A stretch of 64,000 bases of DNA, taken from positions 217,324 through 281,323 of the forward strand of contig FREY01000001.1 in assembly GCA_900143635.1 (NCBI GenBank), written 5' to 3'. The first letter of the stretch is position 1, and every line of letters starts with the position of its first letter. Below are positions 35,851-44,907 of the stretch, one piece after another. This DNA comes from Rhodobacteraceae bacterium Alg231-04 (lineage in GTDB: Bacteria > Pseudomonadota > Alphaproteobacteria > Rhodobacterales > Rhodobacteraceae). The position numbers and the translations under genes were made by a program. Under the pieces are notes generated by a model, which saw only the letters and a list, made by a program, of their open reading frames with translations, had not been told where the DNA came from and searched no databases.

Positions 35851-38298
35851 ATGATACGCCTCCCCATCGATGATGCCCTACCCGATCTGATCTCTGCCCT
35901 GCGCGCGCAGGGCCGCGCTGTCTTGCAGGCCCCGCCCGGTGCCGGCAAGACCACAAAAGTGCCGCTGGCCATGTTGGAGGCCGGGCTGACCACGGGTCGC
36001 ATTCTCATGCTGGAGCCGCGCCGCCTGGCCGCACGCGCCGCCGCCGAACGCATGGCCGAGACACTTGGCGAACAACCGGGGCAAACAGTCGGCTACCGTA
36101 TTCGCGGAGAGGCCAAGACCTCCAAGACAACACGGATCGAGGTGGTCACCGAGGGCATCCTGACCCGCATGCTGCAATCGGACCCCGATCTGCCAGGGGT
36201 TGGCGCGGTGATTTTCGACGAATTTCACGAACGCTCCCTCAATGCCGACTTTGGCCTCGCCCTCTGTCTCGAAGTGGCCGGGGCCCTGCGCGATGACCTT
36301 ATTCTGCTGGCAATGTCCGCCACCCTGGACGCAGGACCCGTTGGCCATCTGATGGCTGCGCCGCTGATCACCTCAGAGGGGCGCAGCTTTGCGGTGGAGA
36401 CCCGCTGGCTGGAGAAACCATTGGCGGCCAAAGCGCGGCGCATTGATGCGATGGTGGATCTGATCGTTCAGGCAGAGCGCGACACCCGCAGCACCGGCGG
36501 TGGCATCCTCGCCTTTCTGCCCGGCGAAGGAGAGATCCGCCGCGCCGCAGGTGCACTGACGGGCCGCCTACCCGGCCATTGCCAGATCCTGCCGCTTTTT
36601 GGCGCCCTGCCCTTTGCCGAACAGCGCGCCGCAATCGAACCGGCCAAAACCGGCCGCAAGATCGTTCTTGCCACTTCCATTGCCGAAACCTCGCTCACCA
36701 TTCGCGATGTGCGCGTGGTGGTCGACATAGGTCAGGCCCGGCGGGCACGCTTTGATCCTGGCTCTGGCATGTCGCGGCTTGTCACCGAAAAAGTGACCCG
36801 CGCTGAGGCCACCCAGCGTCAGGGCCGCGCCGGCCGGGTTGCAGAAGGCACCTGTTACCGGCTCTGGACCAAGGGAGAGGAAGGCGCGCTGATGGCCTTC
36901 CCCCCGGCCGAAATTGAGGCGGCTGATCTCACAGGGCTGGCGTTGGAGTTGGCGCTGTGGGGGGCTGAGCCAAAGGACCTGCCCTTTTTGACCCCACCTC
37001 CCGATGGCACGCTGGCCGAGGCGCGCGCGCTTTTGAAAATGCTGGGTGCGCTGGATGGTCAGGGTCGCATCACTGAACATGGGCGCAAACTGGCCGCATT
37101 GCCGTTGCATCCCCGGCTTGGGCATATGCTGGGCGTGGCCGGCAAGGACGCCGCCCCGCTGGCGGCCCTTTTGGCGGAACGCGATCCGCTGCGCGGTGCG
37201 CCATCGGATCTGACCCTGCGGCTGGCCGCACTAAAGGACATCAAGACCTTTCAGCGCAACCGCCCCTATCAGGTGAATGTCGCCACATTGAGCCGCATCA
37301 AAGGCGAGGCAAAGCGGCTGATCCGACAGGCCGGCACAGCCAAGGCACAACACAGTGCCGCCGCACTCGCCGCGCTTGCCTACCCCGACCGGATTGGACA
37401 ACGGCGCAAAGGTGACGTGCCGCGCCATGTACTGTCAGGCGGCAAAGGCGCGGTGCTGGATCCCGGCGACACGCTGGCCGCAGCCCCGTTCATTGTTGCG
37501 CTCGACACCGACGGCAACCCGCGCGAGGCCCGGATCCGGATGGCCGTGCAGATCAGCCAGAATGAAATCCGCGACTTGTTTGCCGATCAGATCGCCTGGC
37601 AGGATGCCTGCGTCTGGTCCAAGCGGGATCGCCGTGTAACAGCCCGTCAACAGGAACGGCTGGGCGCCATCGTGCTGGAGGACCGCATCTGGAAGGATGT
37701 TCCCGCCGACGCCGTTGCCGAAGCGATGCTGGACGGGGTACGCGATCTTGGCATTCGTCTGCAGGGGGCGGCTGCGCGGCTGGCGGCCCGTGTTGAACTG
37801 GTACGGGCCGATGGCCACGACCTGCCTGATTTCACCGTCGAGGGCCGCATGGCCACCATCGAGGACTGGTTGTTACCGATGCTGACCGGGGTGCGCAGTG
37901 CAGACGACTGGAAGCGTTTCGATCTGCTGCCCGCCTTGAAAACCGCGCTCAGCTGGGAACAAACGCAGATATTGGACCGCGAAGCGCCGAGCCATTTCAA
38001 AACGCCGCTGGGCCGCAAGGTTCCGATTGATTATGCCAGCGGCGGGCCTGAAATATCGGTGCGCCTGCAAGAGATGTTCGGCGTCACCCGTCACCCGACC
38101 AGCGCCGGCGTGCCGCTGACAGTGACGCTGCTGTCACCCGCCCAGCGTCCCATACAGATCACCCGCGACCTGCCCGGCTTCTGGACCGGATCTTACGCAG
38201 ATGTGCGCAAGGACATGCGCGCGCAATACCCGCGCCACCCCTGGCCCGAAGACCCAACGCAAGAAAACCCGACCCTGCGCGCCAAACGCCGCAAATAG
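35851..38298 (+). CDS. hrpB: ATP-dependent helicase HrpB
   Basis: 815 residues. DExH-box helicase of the HrpB type: Walker A APPGAGKTTKVPL near residue 30, DEFHER box near 120, SATLD, and motif VI (QRQGRAGRVAEG). The C-terminal HrpB-specific region ends RLQEMFGVTRHP and the final domain. The cellular role of bacterial HrpB is poorly known; it probably unwinds RNA. I chose the ATG at 35851 (MIRLPIDD), the usual start; the frame is open 35 codons further up through a structured repeat that is unlikely to be coding. Confidence 0.93.
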   Translation: MIRLPIDDALPDLISALRAQGRAVLQAPPGAGKTTKVPLAMLEAGLTTGRILMLEPRRLAARAAAERMAETLGEQPGQTVGYRIRGEAKTSKTTRIEVVTEGILTRMLQSDPDLPGVGAVIFDEFHERSLNADFGLALCLEVAGALRDDLILLAMSATLDAGPVGHLMAAPLITSEGRSFAVETRWLEKPLAAKARRIDAMVDLIVQAERDTRSTGGGILAFLPGEGEIRRAAGALTGRLPGHCQILPLFGALPFAEQRAAIEPAKTGRKIVLATSIAETSLTIRDVRVVVDIGQARRARFDPGSGMSRLVTEKVTRAEATQRQGRAGRVAEGTCYRLWTKGEEGALMAFPPAEIEAADLTGLALELALWGAEPKDLPFLTPPPDGTLAEARALLKMLGALDGQGRITEHGRKLAALPLHPRLGHMLGVAGKDAAPLAALLAERDPLRGAPSDLTLRLAALKDIKTFQRNRPYQVNVATLSRIKGEAKRLIRQAGTAKAQHSAAALAALAYPDRIGQRRKGDVPRHVLSGGKGAVLDPGDTLAAAPFIVALDTDGNPREARIRMAVQISQNEIRDLFADQIAWQDACVWSKRDRRVTARQQERLGAIVLEDRIWKDVPADAVAEAMLDGVRDLGIRLQGAAARLAARVELVRADGHDLPDFTVEGRMATIEDWLLPMLTGVRSADDWKRFDLLPALKTALSWEQTQILDREAPSHFKTPLGRKVPIDYASGGPEISVRLQEMFGVTRHPTSAGVPLTVTLLSPAQRPIQITRDLPGFWTGSYADVRKDMRAQYPRHPWPEDPTQENPTLRAKRRK

Positions 38299-38307
38299 CG
38301 CGCAACC

Positions 38308-38390
38308 GGCAGCGCGCCAGCGCTGCCATGCCCAAGGGCTGGTGGCGCATCTGTGATGCGCCGCTCAGCGGGCGGGAGCGCCCCCCCCTT
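38308..38390. repeat. Structured repeat downstream of hrpB
   Basis: Three stems in a row: GGCAGCGC-GCCA-GCGCTGCC (38308-38327), GGCGCATC-TGT-GATGCGCC (38344-38362) and GGGCG-GGAG-CGCCC (38370-38383), then a C-run and T-run. The order and the shared GCCCAA, GCGCAT and GGGAGCGC words match the upstream copy. The last stem may also terminate hrpB. Confidence 0.55.
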
Positions 38391-38391
38391 T

Positions 38392-39141
38392 TTAGGTGCG
38401 CAGCGACGGCAGGCCGATACCAGTGGCCTCAAACCCGCCATCCGCGGCGAGGATCTGGCCGGTGATGAAACTGGCCTTATCCGACAGCAAAAAGGTGATC
38501 GCGGCGGCAATCTCTTCTTCCTTGCCATAGCGGTTCAGCGGCAGCGCATCGTGGTAGGCGTCGATGATATCCTGCGTGTGAACCGCCATCGCCAGCTTGG
38601 TTGCCACCGGCCCCGGTGCCACCGCGTTCACCCGGATACCCAACTCGCCCAGCTCGGCTGCCTGTTGCAGTGTCAGCTGGGCCAATGCGGCCTTTGAGGT
38701 GCCATAGGCCACCCGCAGCGTGCTGGCCCGCAGGCCTGAGATCGAGGTGATATTCACCACTGCCCCGCCGCCATCTGCCGCCAATAGATCGGTGAAAGCC
38801 TGCGTCATCAGGAATGGCCCGTCGAGATTGGTCTCCATCACCCGCCGCCAGCGCTCGAAGGTCGTGTCGCGGATCGGGCCAAAATCAGCCACACCGGCAT
38901 TATTGACCAGCCCGTCAAGTTGACCAAACGCCTGGGTCACCACGGCGACTGATCGCGCTACATCCTCGGGCTTGGAGACATCCGCATCGATCATCAATGC
39001 CTCGGGCAGGGCCAGGGCCGCGTCAGCCAGCGCGTCTGTATCGCGGTCCAGCAGCGCCAACTTCCAGCCGTCTTGTGCCAGCTCCTTGGCCGTCGCCAGC
39101 CCGATGCCGCGCGCGGCCCCCGTAACCAGTGCAGTCTTCAT
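38392..39141 (-). CDS. Short-chain dehydrogenase/reductase
   Basis: 249 residues. Rossmann motif TGAARGIG at residues 8-15, NNAG, catalytic Ser in NITSIS and Y-x3-K in YGTSK. The acidic residue after beta-2 (LLDRD) suggests NAD(H) preference. The ADGGFEATG C-terminal pattern is typical of FabG-like 3-oxoacyl or polyol dehydrogenases, but the substrate is unknown. GGAAAAGGG lies before the ATG. It is divergent from the NUDIX gene. Confidence 0.88.
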   Translation of the reverse strand: MKTALVTGAARGIGLATAKELAQDGWKLALLDRDTDALADAALALPEALMIDADVSKPEDVARSVAVVTQAFGQLDGLVNNAGVADFGPIRDTTFERWRRVMETNLDGPFLMTQAFTDLLAADGGGAVVNITSISGLRASTLRVAYGTSKAALAQLTLQQAAELGELGIRVNAVAPGPVATKLAMAVHTQDIIDAYHDALPLNRYGKEEEIAAAITFLLSDKASFITGQILAADGGFEATGIGLPSLRT

Positions 39142-39202
39142 CCCTTTTCCTCCATGAGGGCCGTGGCAGGCCGCAGGATTGATTCAAATCCGGTACATCG
39201 CC

Positions 39203-39231
39203 TTGTATTTGACGCATCTCACCTGTATATT
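39203..39231 (+). promoter_or_regulatory. Sigma-70 promoter of the NUDIX gene
   Basis: TTGTAT (39203-39208) and TATATT (39226-39231) separated by 17 nt. Confidence 0.55.
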
Positions 39232-39293
39232 CACTGAATCCAAAAACAAACCAACAAAAGATGTGTGCCTGCAGAATGGCGCCGAGCAGTCAA

Positions 39294-39752
39294 ATGAATC
39301 GTGTGATCACCCAGGCTTGGGAGGAATTCCTCCAACCTCTGCTGAAGCGGCCGCCCCGTCTTCAGGTGGCGGCGCTGTGCTATCGCGAAACCCCAGACGG
39401 CAAAGATGTCTTGATGATCACCAGCCGCGGCACCGGCCGTTGGATCCTGCCCAAAGGCTGGCCGATGGACGGCAAGAACGGTGCCCAGTCCGCGCTGCAG
39501 GAAGCCTGGGAAGAGGCGGGCGTAAAACACGCCGAAGTCCTAGGCGCGCCGATCGGCAGCTATGAGTATAAAAAGCGGTTTGCCCATGGGGTGCAGGAAC
39601 CGGTGGAAACGCTGGTCTATTCTGCCAAAGTGATGGAACTCTGCACCGACTACCCGGAACGCCACCAGCGCAAACGCAAGTGGATGCGTGCCGAAGCGGC
39701 CGCGAATAAAGTGCGCGAGCCGCAGCTAAAGGCACTATTGCGCCAATTGTAA
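39294..39752 (+). CDS. NUDIX hydrolase (diphosphoinositol-polyphosphate-phosphohydrolase-like)
   Basis: 152 residues. The Nudix box reads GWPMDGK-x7-QEAWEEAGV: the EE pair that binds metal is kept, but the first Glu of the box is Lys and the usual Arg before the catalytic Glu is Gln. RWILPKGW and LITSRGTGRW resemble the DIPP/MTH1-like subgroup that acts on nucleoside or inositol polyphosphates. The start is uncertain: ATGs at 39261 and 39276 are in frame; I chose 39294, where a weak GAG lies upstream. It has its own promoter. Confidence 0.83.
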   Translation: MNRVITQAWEEFLQPLLKRPPRLQVAALCYRETPDGKDVLMITSRGTGRWILPKGWPMDGKNGAQSALQEAWEEAGVKHAEVLGAPIGSYEYKKRFAHGVQEPVETLVYSAKVMELCTDYPERHQRKRKWMRAEAAANKVREPQLKALLRQL

Positions 39753-39845
39753 CACGCAGATGGCAGTTATCTGACGGAATCTCTTGCGTGAACGCCCCCT
39801 CACAGGCTAGGCGCGTCCCCGAACCTTTTCTTCGGGGACAAGAAA

Positions 39846-41327
39846 ATGAACGAGACCGGACCGCGCCCACCCTATAAGACCCTTGACCGGGATCTGGACC
39901 GCTTTTCACAGCTGGAGGCGGCCACGGCCTATGTCGCCCGGCCACTGGTTGCGCCAGGCATAGCCCTTGCCTTCATTCTGATTGCAGGTCTTGCCGCAGC
40001 GGTGCTGTTTGGCAATGGTTCCTTCAACATGATCATCGTCGCAGCTGCCGCCTGTGGCGCCTATATGGCGATCAACATCGGCGCCAATGATGTGGCCAAC
40101 AATATGGGCCCAGCCGTCGGCGCCGAGGCCCTGACCATGGGCGGGGCCATCGCCATTGCCGCCGTTTTTGAAAGCGCCGGCGCATTGCTCGCAGGCGGCG
40201 ATGTGGTTTCGACCATCTCCAAGGGGATTATCGACCCGTCGGGCATGTCCGAGGCCAGCGTCTTTATCTGGGCGATGATGGCAGCGCTGATCTCCTCCGC
40301 ACTTTGGGTCAACCTGGCCACATGGGTCGGCGCACCTGTGTCCACCACCCACTCGGTTGTGGGCGGCGTGATGGGTGCAGGCATTGCTGCGGCCGGCTTC
40401 ACGGCTGTGAACTGGGCCACCATGAGCAAGATCGCCGCCAGCTGGGTGATCTCGCCTGTACTGGGCGGGGTGATCGCGGCGCTGTTCCTGGCGCTGATCA
40501 AATCGCGCATTGTGTATCAGGAAGACAAGATCGCCGCCGCCCGCAAATGGGTGCCGATCCTTGTTGGCATCATGACAGCCGCCTTTGGTGCCTACCTGGC
40601 CCTGAAAGGCCTGAAGAAGATCATCAAGATCGATATTCAGACCGCTTTGCTGATTGGTCTGGCGATCGGCGTCCTGAGCTGGCTGATCACCATTCCGCTG
40701 ATCAAGAAGCAGGCTGAAGGGCTGGAGAACCGCAACAAATCGCTGAAGGTGCTGTTCGGCATTCCGCTGGTCATCTCGGCAGCGCTGTTGTCCTTTGCGC
40801 ATGGTGCCAATGACGTTGCCAATGCGGTTGGCCCGCTGGCCGCCATCGTGCACACGGCTGAATATGGCGATTTCGCCGCCAAGGTCTCGATCCCGACCTG
40901 GGTTATGATCATTGGTGCCTTCGGCATCTCCTTTGGCCTGTTCCTGTTTGGACCCAAGCTGATCCGCATGGTTGGCAGCCAGATCACCAAGCTGAACCCG
41001 ATGCGCGCCTATTGTGTCGCCCTGTCGGCCGCAATCACCGTGATCGTCGCCTCCTGGCTGGGTCTGCCTGTGTCCTCGACCCATATTGCCGTGGGCGCGG
41101 TCTTTGGCGTTGGTTTTTTCCGTGAGTGGCACATGGAGCGCCGCATCCAGAAGAACCTGTCGGTGCGCAAAGAGTATAAGCGCGTTGGCCCGGAAGAGCG
41201 CCGCCGCCGCAAGCTGGTACGCCGCAGCCACTTCATGACCATTGCGGCAGCCTGGGTCATTACCGTGCCTGCAGCGGCCCTGATGTCCGGTGTGATCTTC
41301 CTGATCCTGAACGCCGTGGTTGGCTGA
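39846..41327 (+). CDS. Inorganic phosphate transporter, PiT family
   Basis: 493 residues with about 10-12 membrane helices. The two inverted signature repeats are NIGANDVANNMGPAVGA (near residue 78) and FAHGANDVANAVGPLAA (near 320), which form the phosphate site. PiT carriers move metal-phosphate with protons or sodium at low affinity. The N-terminal 30 residues are cytosolic and a basic loop (RKEYKRVGPEERRRRK) precedes the last helix. GGGGAC lies upstream of the ATG. No PhoU-like partner gene is adjacent. Confidence 0.92.
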   Translation: MNETGPRPPYKTLDRDLDRFSQLEAATAYVARPLVAPGIALAFILIAGLAAAVLFGNGSFNMIIVAAAACGAYMAINIGANDVANNMGPAVGAEALTMGGAIAIAAVFESAGALLAGGDVVSTISKGIIDPSGMSEASVFIWAMMAALISSALWVNLATWVGAPVSTTHSVVGGVMGAGIAAAGFTAVNWATMSKIAASWVISPVLGGVIAALFLALIKSRIVYQEDKIAAARKWVPILVGIMTAAFGAYLALKGLKKIIKIDIQTALLIGLAIGVLSWLITIPLIKKQAEGLENRNKSLKVLFGIPLVISAALLSFAHGANDVANAVGPLAAIVHTAEYGDFAAKVSIPTWVMIIGAFGISFGLFLFGPKLIRMVGSQITKLNPMRAYCVALSAAITVIVASWLGLPVSSTHIAVGAVFGVGFFREWHMERRIQKNLSVRKEYKRVGPEERRRRKLVRRSHFMTIAAAWVITVPAAALMSGVIFLILNAVVG

Positions 41328-41352
41328 TCCGGCCACCGCGCCGCGAAAAACC

Positions 41353-41386
41353 AAACCCCCGCGCCTTTTGGGCTGCGGGGGTTTTT
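41353..41386. terminator. Bidirectional terminator between the phosphate transporter and argF
   Basis: A 10-bp stem (AAACCCCCGC / GCGGGGGTTT) with a 12-nt loop and T-run lies between converging genes. Confidence 0.85.
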
Positions 41387-41431
41387 CTTTGTCATATGTA
41401 ACGCTGCGCGCCAGTTGTTTTTAGCCAGCAA

Positions 41432-42358
41432 TCAGGCGCCGATGCACCAGCGCATGACCGCCTTTTGCGCGTGCAGACGGTTTTCCGCCTCATCAAAGAT
41501 CACCGATTGCGGGCCATCCATTACCGCCGAGGTCACTTCCTCCTCACGGTGGGCAGGCAGGCAATGCATGAACAGCGCGTCCGGCTTGGCGTGGGACATC
41601 AGCTCTTCGTTGACCTGATAGCCGCGCAGCATGTTGTGGCGGCGTTCTTTGGAGGACTGGCTGTCGTGCATCGATACCCAGGTGTCCGCGACAATGAGAT
41701 CCGCGCCCTCAACCGCCTTTTTGGCATCGCGTTCGATGGCGATGGTTGAGCCCGCTTTGCGCGCCAGACCGATGAATTCATCCTCGGGATCCAGCTGCGC
41801 CGGGCCCGTGAAGGTAAGATCAAAACCAAACTGACCGGCCGCATGCAGGAAGGAGGCACAGACGTTGTTGCCGTCACCGGCCCAGACCACCTTCTTGCCC
41901 TTGATCGAGCCGCGGTGTTCTTCGTAGGTGAGGATATCGGCCATGATCTGACAGGGGTGCGTCCGATCCGTCAGCCCGTTGATCACCGGCACATCGGCGT
42001 ATTCCGCCATCTCGGTCAGGACCGTTTCATCAAAGGTACGGATCATGATCATATCGACATAGCGCGACAGCACGCGGGCGGTGTCGGCAATGGTTTCACC
42101 ATGGCCTAGCTGCATGTCACGGCCCGACAGAACCATGGTCTGGCCACCCATCTGGCGCACACCAACGTCAAAGGACACACGAGTCCGCGTCGACGGTTTT
42201 TCGAAGATCAGGGCGACCATACGGTCTTTCAGCGGCAACTCCGCATCGAGCGCCGCTTTGGGCTGACCGGCGCGCGCCTGTTTGGTGACGGCGGCCTGAT
42301 CGATGATCTGGCGCAGCACCGACGGGTCGGTTTTGTGAATATCAAGGAAATGGTTCAT
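41432..42358 (-). CDS. argF: Ornithine carbamoyltransferase
   Basis: 308 residues. It makes citrulline from ornithine and carbamoyl phosphate in arginine synthesis. STRTR (carbamoyl-phosphate loop), HPCQ and FMHCLPAHR are intact; the SMHDSQ-type segment replaces the SMG loop. It is 75 nt downstream of argD on the same strand. That gap holds a perfect 8-bp hairpin (CCGGGGGC-GCT-GCCCCCGG, 42386-42404), which may tune distal expression. Confidence 0.97.
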   Translation of the reverse strand: MNHFLDIHKTDPSVLRQIIDQAAVTKQARAGQPKAALDAELPLKDRMVALIFEKPSTRTRVSFDVGVRQMGGQTMVLSGRDMQLGHGETIADTARVLSRYVDMIMIRTFDETVLTEMAEYADVPVINGLTDRTHPCQIMADILTYEEHRGSIKGKKVVWAGDGNNVCASFLHAAGQFGFDLTFTGPAQLDPEDEFIGLARKAGSTIAIERDAKKAVEGADLIVADTWVSMHDSQSSKERRHNMLRGYQVNEELMSHAKPDALFMHCLPAHREEEVTSAVMDGPQSVIFDEAENRLHAQKAVMRWCIGA

Positions 42359-42433
42359 GACGGTATCGCTTTGTTCTGGCCAAGGCCGGGGGCGCTGCCC
42401 CCGGACCCCCGGGATATTTTAGCAAGAGGAAGA

Positions 42434-43609
42434 TCAGGCGTTTTCGACCTGTATGGCTGCTTTTTCAAGACGGATGACGGCTTCGGCAACGTCCTCATCC
42501 GTGAGGGTGAGCGGCGGCAGCAGACGGATCACATTGTCAGCGGCCGGTACGGTAATCACCTCATTGGCATAGCCGGCATTCACCACGTCAATATTGACCG
42601 CCCTGCACTTGAGCCCCAACATAAGGCCCGCACCACGCACCTCCTCAAAAACATCCGGATGGCCGGACACCAGCCCTTCGAGTTTCTGGCGCAACAGACC
42701 CGCCTTGCGGTTCACATCGGCCAAAAAGTCAGGGTCCGCAACATGATCAATCACCGCATTGCCCACTGCGCAGCCCAGCGGGTTGCCGCCATAGGTGGAG
42801 CCATGGGTGCCTGCGGTCATGCCCAAAGCGGCCTTTTCGGTCGCCAGCACGGCACCCAGGGGGAAGCCGCCGCCGATACCTTTGGCCACCATCATGATGT
42901 CCGGGGTGATACCGGCCCATTCATGGGCAAACAGTTTGCCGGTCCGGCCAACGCCGCATTGCACCTCGTCAAGGATCAGCAAGAGGCCGTGTTCATCGCA
43001 GATCGCCCGCAGCGCCTTCATGTCTGCATCGGGCACCGGGCGGATACCGCCTTCGCCCTGCACTGGTTCGATCATAATCGCGGCCGTGGAATCACTGATG
43101 GCATTTGTCACACCGTCAAGATCACCAAACGTCAGATGCACAAACCCCGGCAGCACCGGGCCAAAACCCTTGGTCATTTTCTCGCTGCCCGCCGCAGCGA
43201 TACCAGCCGAGGAGCGCCCGTGGAAAGACCCATCAAAGGTGATGATCTCGATCCGCTCGGGCTGGTCCTTCTCAAAAAAGTACTTGCGCGCCATCTTCAC
43301 CGCCAGCTCGCAGGCTTCGGTGCCGGAGTTGGTGAAGAAGACTGTGTCAGCAAAAGTGTGTTCGACCAGCTTGTCCGCCAGCGCCTGCTGTTGCGGGATC
43401 TCGTAGAGGTTGGAGACATGCCAGAGGTTCTGCGCCTGATTGGTCAGCGCTTCGACCAGGGCCGGATGCGCATGACCCAGCGCGTTCACGGCAATGCCCG
43501 AGCCGAGGTCCAGAAAGCGTCGGCCGTCCTTTTCCACCAGCCAGGCGCCCTCACCTTTGACAAAATTCAAAGGGGCGCGGTTATAGGTCGGCAGAACGGA
43601 AGCGATCAT
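42434..43609 (-). CDS. argD: Acetylornithine/succinyldiaminopimelate aminotransferase
   Basis: 391 residues. It transaminates N-acetylglutamate semialdehyde to N-acetylornithine with PLP, and often also serves lysine synthesis. [41 protein letters not shown] and the PLP-lysine segment [15 protein letters not shown] are present. The ATG at 43609 has AAAGGA ten bases upstream; another ATG three codons earlier directly abuts that site. argF follows. A leader peptide and attenuator-like hairpin lie 110-170 nt upstream. Confidence 0.95.
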   Translation of the reverse strand: MIASVLPTYNRAPLNFVKGEGAWLVEKDGRRFLDLGSGIAVNALGHAHPALVEALTNQAQNLWHVSNLYEIPQQQALADKLVEHTFADTVFFTNSGTEACELAVKMARKYFFEKDQPERIEIITFDGSFHGRSSAGIAAAGSEKMTKGFGPVLPGFVHLTFGDLDGVTNAISDSTAAIMIEPVQGEGGIRPVPDADMKALRAICDEHGLLLILDEVQCGVGRTGKLFAHEWAGITPDIMMVAKGIGGGFPLGAVLATEKAALGMTAGTHGSTYGGNPLGCAVGNAVIDHVADPDFLADVNRKAGLLRQKLEGLVSGHPDVFEEVRGAGLMLGLKCRAVNIDVVNAGYANEVITVPAADNVIRLLPPLTLTDEDVAEAVIRLEKAAIQVENA

Positions 43610-43711
43610 CGGGATCATCCTTTTGGAAATAGAAGCCCAAGCAGTGCAACAGGCCGGGGCATTGGTCAACGAGTTAGGAGAGGATTTACGCCATCTGAGA
43701 GGCGTATAGAT

Positions 43712-43743
43712 CAAAAGAGGCCGAAACGCGGGTCAGCGTCGGC
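43712..43743 (-). terminator. Attenuator-like hairpin of the argD leader
   Basis: On the minus strand GCCGACGC pairs with GCG-TT-TCGGC (8 bp, 2-nt bulge) around a 6-nt loop, and is followed by CTCTTTTG. The 5' arm contains the last Arg codons of the leader peptide and the loop contains its stop codon. Confidence 0.5.
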
Positions 43744-43777
43744 GTCGCAAAGCGGTGATATCGGTGCGTTTGATCAT
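43733..43777 (-). CDS. Putative arginine leader peptide of argD-argF
   Basis: 14 codons encoding MIKRTDITALRRRR and TGA. Five of 14 residues are Arg and the final four are consecutive (CGA CGC CGA CGC). A GGAA lies seven bases before the ATG. The peptide precedes argD on the same strand by about 120 nt and overlaps a terminator-like hairpin, the layout of ribosome-mediated attenuation: slow decoding at Arg codons under arginine shortage would stop the terminator from forming. This reading is inference; attenuation of this kind is well known for his, leu, ilv and trp operons. Confidence 0.55.
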   Translation of the reverse strand: MIKRTDITALRRRR

Positions 43778-43948
43778 GGGTTGGTTCCATAACGGGGGAA
43801 ATGCCTTTTGGAAAGCCCTTTTGAAGGGCTGTGCTTCCGAAATGAATGAATGCCCCTTTGCAAGCACAGGCGCTTTGGTGGTCTGCTGACCTGACCAGCG
43901 CGCGCTTTCTTCTTGCATCCACAGGGCGCATGACGCACCGCTGAACCC

Positions 43949-44839
43949 ATGCATATTGACCACCCCCAAAACCCGGCACTTGCCGCTGTTCTGATCACCG
44001 TTGCGACCGCCTTTATCGCCGCCACCACACTATTGGCCAAAGCACTGGGCACAGAGACACTCGGCCCGGCTCTGCACCCGCTACAGATCAGCCAGGGGCG
44101 CTTTCTTTTTGCGTTTATTGCGATCGTGGCAACTGTGGTTGCTCTGCGCCCGAACCTGCAGCGGCCGAACCTGCGCCTGCACCTTGGGCGCACCTCCTTT
44201 GGCTGGGCCGGTATCACGCTGATGTTTGCGGCGGCGGCCCATATCCCGCTGGCGGATGCCACGGCGATCTCATTTCTGAACCCGGTCGTGGCAATGCTGC
44301 TGGCCATTCCCTTTCTCGGCGAACGTATTGGCCCCTGGCGCTGGGGCGCCGCGGCTGTGGCCGTATCGGGTGTGCTGATCCTTTTGCGCCCCACACCCGC
44401 TGCCTTTCAGCCTGCCGCCCTGCTGGCGTTGGCCGCCGCGCTGGTCATGGGTGCCGAACTGATCTTCATCAAAAAGCTCGCGGGCCGCGAGGCACCACTG
44501 CAGGTGCTGCTGATTAACAACAGCATGGGCATGGTCATTGCTTCGGTTGCGGCGCTGGCAGTCTGGCAGATGCCGACCCCTCAGCAATGGGCTGCCTTGG
44601 CGACGCTGGGTGTATTGATGGCCTGCGCCCAATTCTGTTTCGTCAACGGAATGGCCCGCGCCGATGCCAGTTTCGTCGCCCCTTTCAGCTATGCCACGCT
44701 GGTCTTTGCCGCCCTTTATGATTTCCTGGGATTTGGCGCCCAGCCAGACAGCACCACCCTCATTGGCGCGGTTATCATCCTGACTGGTGCCGCCATTCTT
44801 GCCTGGCGCGAGGCTCTGCACCGGACTCCTGCGACCTGA
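43949..44839 (+). CDS. EamA/DMT family transporter
   Basis: 296 residues with ten predicted membrane helices in two EamA repeats (about 15-140 and 150-290). Motifs such as ATAISFLNPVVAMLLA and GAVIILTGAAILAW are typical of the drug/metabolite transporter superfamily, which exports amino acids, nucleobases or similar compounds. It is divergent from argD, so an arginine- or amino-acid-related role is conceivable but unproven. No good ribosome-binding site was seen. The recurrent TTTCCCAAAATACTCCGGGGG motif part follows the stop. Confidence 0.87.
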   Translation: MHIDHPQNPALAAVLITVATAFIAATTLLAKALGTETLGPALHPLQISQGRFLFAFIAIVATVVALRPNLQRPNLRLHLGRTSFGWAGITLMFAAAAHIPLADATAISFLNPVVAMLLAIPFLGERIGPWRWGAAAVAVSGVLILLRPTPAAFQPAALLALAAALVMGAELIFIKKLAGREAPLQVLLINNSMGMVIASVAALAVWQMPTPQQWAALATLGVLMACAQFCFVNGMARADASFVAPFSYATLVFAALYDFLGFGAQPDSTTLIGAVIILTGAAILAWREALHRTPAT

Positions 44840-44907
44840 CGCAGGCATTTCTGTTTCCCAAAATACTCCGGGGGAGCCGCCGAACAGACGGCGCTGGCAG
44901 TGCCCCC

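Larger units (their letters stand above)
43610..43948. other. Leader region of argD-argF and intergenic space before the EamA gene
   Basis: It holds the arginine-rich leader peptide (43733-43777), the attenuator-like hairpin (43712-43743), a second stem TACGCC / GGCGTA (43687-43706), an upstream hairpin AGCCCTT-TTG-AAGGGCT (43814-43830) and CTGTGCTT / AAGCACAG arms (43829-43869). No clear promoter was found for either direction. Confidence 0.5.

Noticed and set aside
42335-43792. Long plus-strand open frame (485 codons) antisense to argD
   Set aside because: argD on the minus strand has all family motifs; the antisense frame has no recognisable domain or ribosome-binding site and arises from GC-rich codon bias.
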